Source: Ziziphus jujuba (lineage: Eukaryota > Streptophyta > Magnoliopsida > Rosales > Rhamnaceae). From it: a stretch of 64,000 nucleotides of DNA. Below the pieces are notes generated by a model. The model was given only the letters and a program-made list of their open reading frames with translations, had not been told where the DNA came from and made no database searches. A program made the position numbers and the translations under genes. Of this stretch, positions 63,001-64,000 are shown in pieces (position 1 is the first letter of the stretch; every line of letters starts with the position of its first letter). The stretch spans positions 10,967,501-11,031,500 of the forward strand of contig NC_083382.1 of assembly GCF_031755915.1 (NCBI RefSeq), read 5' to 3'.

Positions 63001-63650
63001 AAAGCTTTGTTTACCTAAAAATTTTAGGGAATTTTTGGTTACAAAATCAATGCTAAGAAAGTTCAAAATAGAAAAGTTTAGTCATTTTACCATCTGCAGG
63101 AAAGTGGATCCATGGATTTGGATGTGACTTCACCAAAGCAACTGAATCGAAGGTTGTTTCTAAAACAGCTAGCAGTAGACTTGTGTACTAGTGAGCGCAG
63201 AATTCTGTTTCGCGCTCAATATGTAAGAACATGCTCTCTTTTACTTCTGCAGATTCAGTAATCTAGTTTTCATCGTGTTCATGTGGGCTGCCAAGAGTAC
63301 ATCAATATTCTGCTTAAAAATCAACTTACGAAATAGCTTCTCTTAAAACCCTTTTGTTGTCTGAGTTGCATGTATTTCTTTATCATACTGAATCACTGAA
63401 GAATGCGTAATCCACTAGAAAATATTCATATTGAGTCCGTTTTGTTTGAGGGAGTTGGTATCATTTCAAGGAAGCCTCCTTGGTTGATTGTACTATTCCA
63501 CTAGCACTATGCCTTTGATGCAATTTCTATTTAACTATTTCTTGTTTGTTTGTTTGGTTTCAGATACTGCGGAGGAGATTGAGGGATATAAGAAGTGGTG
63601 AACTGAAAGCTCTAAGACTCTTTGATGGTCTTCGGAAGTTTTTTAAATGA
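54085..63650 (+). CDS. Plastid SET-domain protein lysine methyltransferase (Rubisco LSMT family), 12 exons
   Basis: Exons: 54085-54450, 54626-54789, 54919-55002, 55162-55219, 55680-55733, 61574-61645, 61740-61820, 62211-62383, 62651-62753, 62830-62961, 63100-63222 and 63564-63650, giving 498 aa. A transit-peptide-like N-terminus (about 50 residues) precedes WGCEIDSLENASALQKWL, the start of the split SET domain. SET core motifs include GERGLVALKNVRKGEKLLFV, the RFALVPWADMLNH box and VFISYGNKSNGELLLSYGF. The C-terminal half is the helical Rubisco-LSMT substrate-binding domain. It is closest, from memory, to At3g07670. The family methylates lysines of plastid proteins such as Rubisco large subunit or aldolase, but this subgroup's substrate is not known to me. 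Intron 5 (55734-61573) is swollen by an antisense copia element; without it the intron would be about 400 nt. Splice sites are intact, so the gene is probably still functional. Confidence 0.95.
56131..56140 (-). promoter_or_regulatory. LTR TATA box
   Basis: TATAAATAGG on the element strand, the only good TATA box in the LTR. The sequence about 32 nt downstream (56106) is exactly where the 5' LTR copy starts. Only the 3' LTR has this box, so it would direct transcription leftwards out of the element into the intron. Confidence 0.75.
56186..56233. repeat. Three 16-bp tandem repeats in LTR U3
   Basis: Three exact copies of CAACAATGGTGGCTGT, immediately upstream of the LTR TATA box on the element strand. 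Repeated short boxes in U3 are known enhancer elements in Tnt1-type retrotransposons; the role here is inferred from position only. Confidence 0.9.
56319..60335 (-). CDS. Copia gag-pol polyprotein, intact
   Basis: A single 1,338-codon frame, about the length of Tnt1's polyprotein and similar to it throughout. Gag (UBN2-type) occupies about residues 1-230. A CCHC knuckle has C236, C239, H244 and C249. The protease active site is D300-T-A-A-S. The GAG-pre-integrase zinc motif has H429, H434, C460 and C463. The integrase catalytic triad is D490, D553 and E589. Reverse transcriptase spans about 860-1100 with YVDD at 1018-1021. RNase H is C-terminal (DADMAGDPDNRKSTSGY and later residues). Every expected catalytic motif is present and no stop or frameshift interrupts it, so it is potentially functional at the protein level. 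The first in-frame ATG, 60335, is used. Confidence 0.96.
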   Translation of the reverse strand: MSMEESSSGAMVKLTATNYTLWRPRMEDLLNCKDLFDPIEAKGENPDPSKVAEWKKLNKKTIGQIRQWIDHSVFHHVAKETDAYALWTKLEDMYQAKTARNKALLLKRLVHLTLQSGTSVAEHTSEFQSLVNQLSAVDYQLGDEDQALLLLSSLPDSWETLVVSLSNSAPNGKLTLSMVKDALFNEEARRKDIGMDQSHALVTERGRQQRGGRDRGRGRSKSRGRSTDGRKSSYKCYHCGLEGHMKKNCRKLLREQRLQGNQPKKDGETLVTCTGEVALCSTEEETCLHISTQDVEWVVDTAASYHVTPHRDFFKTYKAGDFGTVKMGNSSFAKIMGTGDIQIKTNIGCTITLKDVRHVPDLRLNLLSGAALDKQGYDNYFSKGTWKMTKGAIVVARGHICGTLYKTHVKICADSLNIAEGEASQNLWHQRLGHMSEKGLSTLARKKLITVCKDAALDPCNHCLFGKQHRVSFSFSASRKSELLSLVHSDVCGPMEVESLGGNKYFLTFIDDASRKVWVYFLKTKDQVLDYFKLFHTMVERETGKKLKCLRSDNGGEYTSKEFDAYCRRHGIRHEKTVPRTPQHNGIAERMNRTIMEKVRSMLSMAKLPKPFWGEAVRAACYLINRSPSVPLNFEIPEKVWSGKIPSYSHLRVFGCIAYVHVSKELRQKLDARSTPCIFIGYGDEEFGYRLWDPKTKKVIRSRDVVFQENQKMEDIEKPRMSPNCSSSAENFCPNSAPAQIATEDNEVHEDIPEADQEEEGDIEQGETQSSQAAAGPSQRSDDGTPPETSGLQVRRSERGRIPSKRFPESEYILLTEEGEPESFQEAVSHQEKEKWLQAMQDEMESLQKNHTYELVELPTGKKALKNKWVFKLKKDGSGRVVKHKARLVVKGFLQKKGIDFDEIFSPVVKMTSIRVIFGLVASLNLELEQMDVKTAFLHGDLHEEIYMEQPEGFEVSRKENLVCKLKKSLYGLKQAPRQWYKKFDSFMVSQGYKRTAADQCVYIQKFSGGNFIALLLYVDDMLIVGQDAMKISKLKKELSKSFDMKDLGPAQQILGMQIIRDRKNRRLWLSQEKYVERVIKRFNMDKAKPVSIPLANHFKLSKRLCPSSKEEIEEMASVPYSSAVGSLMYAMVCTRPDIAHAVGVVSRFLSNPGKKHWEAVKWILRYLKGTSKLCLCYGGGDPILEGYTDADMAGDPDNRKSTSGYLYTFAGGAVSWQSRLQKCVALSTTEAEYIAAAEAGKEMLWLKRFLTELGIKQEDYKVHCDNQSAMDLSKNSMYHSRTKHIDIRYHWIREVIDQQLLKLMKIHTKENPADMLTKVVAQEKLKLCRDIAGIDGR
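60426..60657. repeat. Eight-unit ~29-bp minisatellite in the copia leader
   Basis: Units of 28-30 bp start at about 60426, 60455, 60485, 60513, 60542, 60572, 60601 and 60629. Each has the plus-strand pattern GGGG(T/C), a CTGTAATTTC or CCGTAATTTC core and an A-rich TTCA end. Units 4 and 6 and units 5 and 8 are most alike, suggesting duplication of two-unit blocks. It lies between gag and the primer-binding site. Confidence 0.88.
60658..60795. repeat. TGACGTGGC-type array with ten ACGT cores in the copia leader
   Basis: About 138 bp contain ten ACGT cores, most as TGACGTGG(C) and two as CACGTGGC, spaced irregularly by 9-25 bp with a recurring GGCAGATGACGTGG block. ACGT with these flanks is the consensus for plant bZIP factors (G-box, C/G hybrid and TGACG classes). 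Factor binding is inferred, not shown. Confidence 0.88.
61041..61052 (-). other. Primer-binding site of the copia element (initiator tRNA-Met)
   Basis: TGGTATCAGAGC on the element strand, the standard PBS of plant copia elements, 2 nt after the end of the 5' LTR (CCACAACA). Confidence 0.93.
61055..61287 (-). repeat. 5' LTR of the copia element, lacking U3 (233 bp)
   Basis: Identical over its whole length to 55874-56106 of the 3' LTR, but stops at the position about 32 nt downstream of the LTR TATA box. The 178-bp U3 with promoter and enhancer repeats is absent, and host DNA follows directly. The last three bases (TTG) may belong to the host duplication. Confidence 0.93.
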
Positions 63651-63722
63651 GCAAATTTTTCTCTTTTATGGTTTTGCAATAAAATTATGGGATATGCATT
63701 AAAAAATAAGCATGATATACAT
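63651..63722 (+). other. SET gene 3' UTR
   Basis: An AATAAAA signal lies about 27 nt after the stop codon (63675-63685), followed by an A-rich stretch. The transcript may end near here, just before the LTR remnant. Confidence 0.55.
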
Positions 63723-64000
63723 TGTTAGATCCGTTTCCTATTAGTTATAGCTTTTGGGATAAACGGTAATTTAACATGGTATCAGAGTCTTTACAACATC
63801 GTTCCATATACTTGGTATCCCATTGAATTGTTGTTTGGTGCGGGTAAGGCCAGTTTATTTCCTCCTGGTTAATGGGGGATGTATTGGAAAAATAAGCTAT
63901 ATTGTTGGACAGCATTTTATAGCTTCTGTTAATGGATTTACATGTGAGAGGTAATAACCTTAATATATATTGTTGGGCTCCCTTTTTATTATACATGTAC
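63723..64000 (+). mobile_element. LTR end with primer-binding site of a second retroelement (partial)
   Basis: TAATTTAACA at 63767-63776 has the form of a copia or TRIM LTR end. It is followed directly by TGGTATCAGAGT (63777-63788), one base off the perfect tRNA-iMet primer-binding site. A TG start (TGTTAGATCC) lies at 63723 and a related TGTTGGGCTCC string at 63971, possibly the second terminal repeat of a short TRIM-like element running off the window. With only a 54-bp putative first LTR, part of it may be deleted. Confidence 0.5.

Overview
The window is nuclear DNA of a flowering plant, most likely a eudicot. Genes are split by AT-rich GT..AG introns. Intergenic DNA is very AT-rich and full of microsatellites, and every recognisable protein is of plant type (GBF-interacting protein, plastid SET methyltransferase, LACS8-type acyl-CoA synthetase, PADRE/DUF4228 protein). 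I cannot name the species from sequence alone. Exon joins below were worked out by hand from frame and splice-site consistency; every joined CDS is an exact multiple of three.

Layout from left to right: an O-fucosyltransferase-like membrane protein (minus, 142-1857); an ARM-repeat protein with a poly-serine tract (minus, 4288-6780); a long AT-rich gap; a small two-exon coiled-coil gene (plus, 10435-11114); a PADRE/DUF4228 protein (minus, 12588-13199); an intact 11-exon GBF-interacting-protein-1-like gene, GIP copy A (minus, 14508-23948); a broken hnRNP-like fragment (plus, about 27700-28867); a MITE (28871-29295); a truncated second GIP gene, copy B (minus, 29838-35264); an intact two-RRM glycine-rich hnRNP-like gene (plus, 39725-42087); a LACS8-type long-chain acyl-CoA synthetase (plus, 45761-50133); a six-exon plastid membrane protein (minus, 50892-53798); and, head to head with it, a 12-exon plastid SET-domain lysine methyltransferase (plus, 54085-63650). 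Intron 5 of the last gene carries a young Tnt1-like Ty1/copia retrotransposon in antisense (55874-61287). The last 280 bases hold an LTR end and primer-binding site of another retroelement.

Two structures stand out. First, 18-41 kb is an old tandem segmental duplication of a divergent GIP/hnRNP gene pair. The outer genes are whole, the two inner copies are cut at the junction, and a MITE now sits there. The inner GIP copy has also lost a splice donor. Second, the copia element has a complete 411-bp 3' LTR, but its 5' LTR starts about 32 nt downstream of the LTR TATA box, where the RNA should start. It is flanked by a 14-17 bp duplication instead of the usual 5 bp, which suggests insertion by something other than ordinary integrase. 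Its leader also holds an eight-unit ~29-bp minisatellite and a cluster of ten ACGT (bZIP-type) cores.

The genes are ordinary housekeeping loci and do not form an operon-like system. Two functional links are plausible: the divergent GIP/hnRNP pair (both nucleic-acid or transcription related) and the head-to-head pair of plastid-targeted proteins sharing a 286-bp intergenic promoter.
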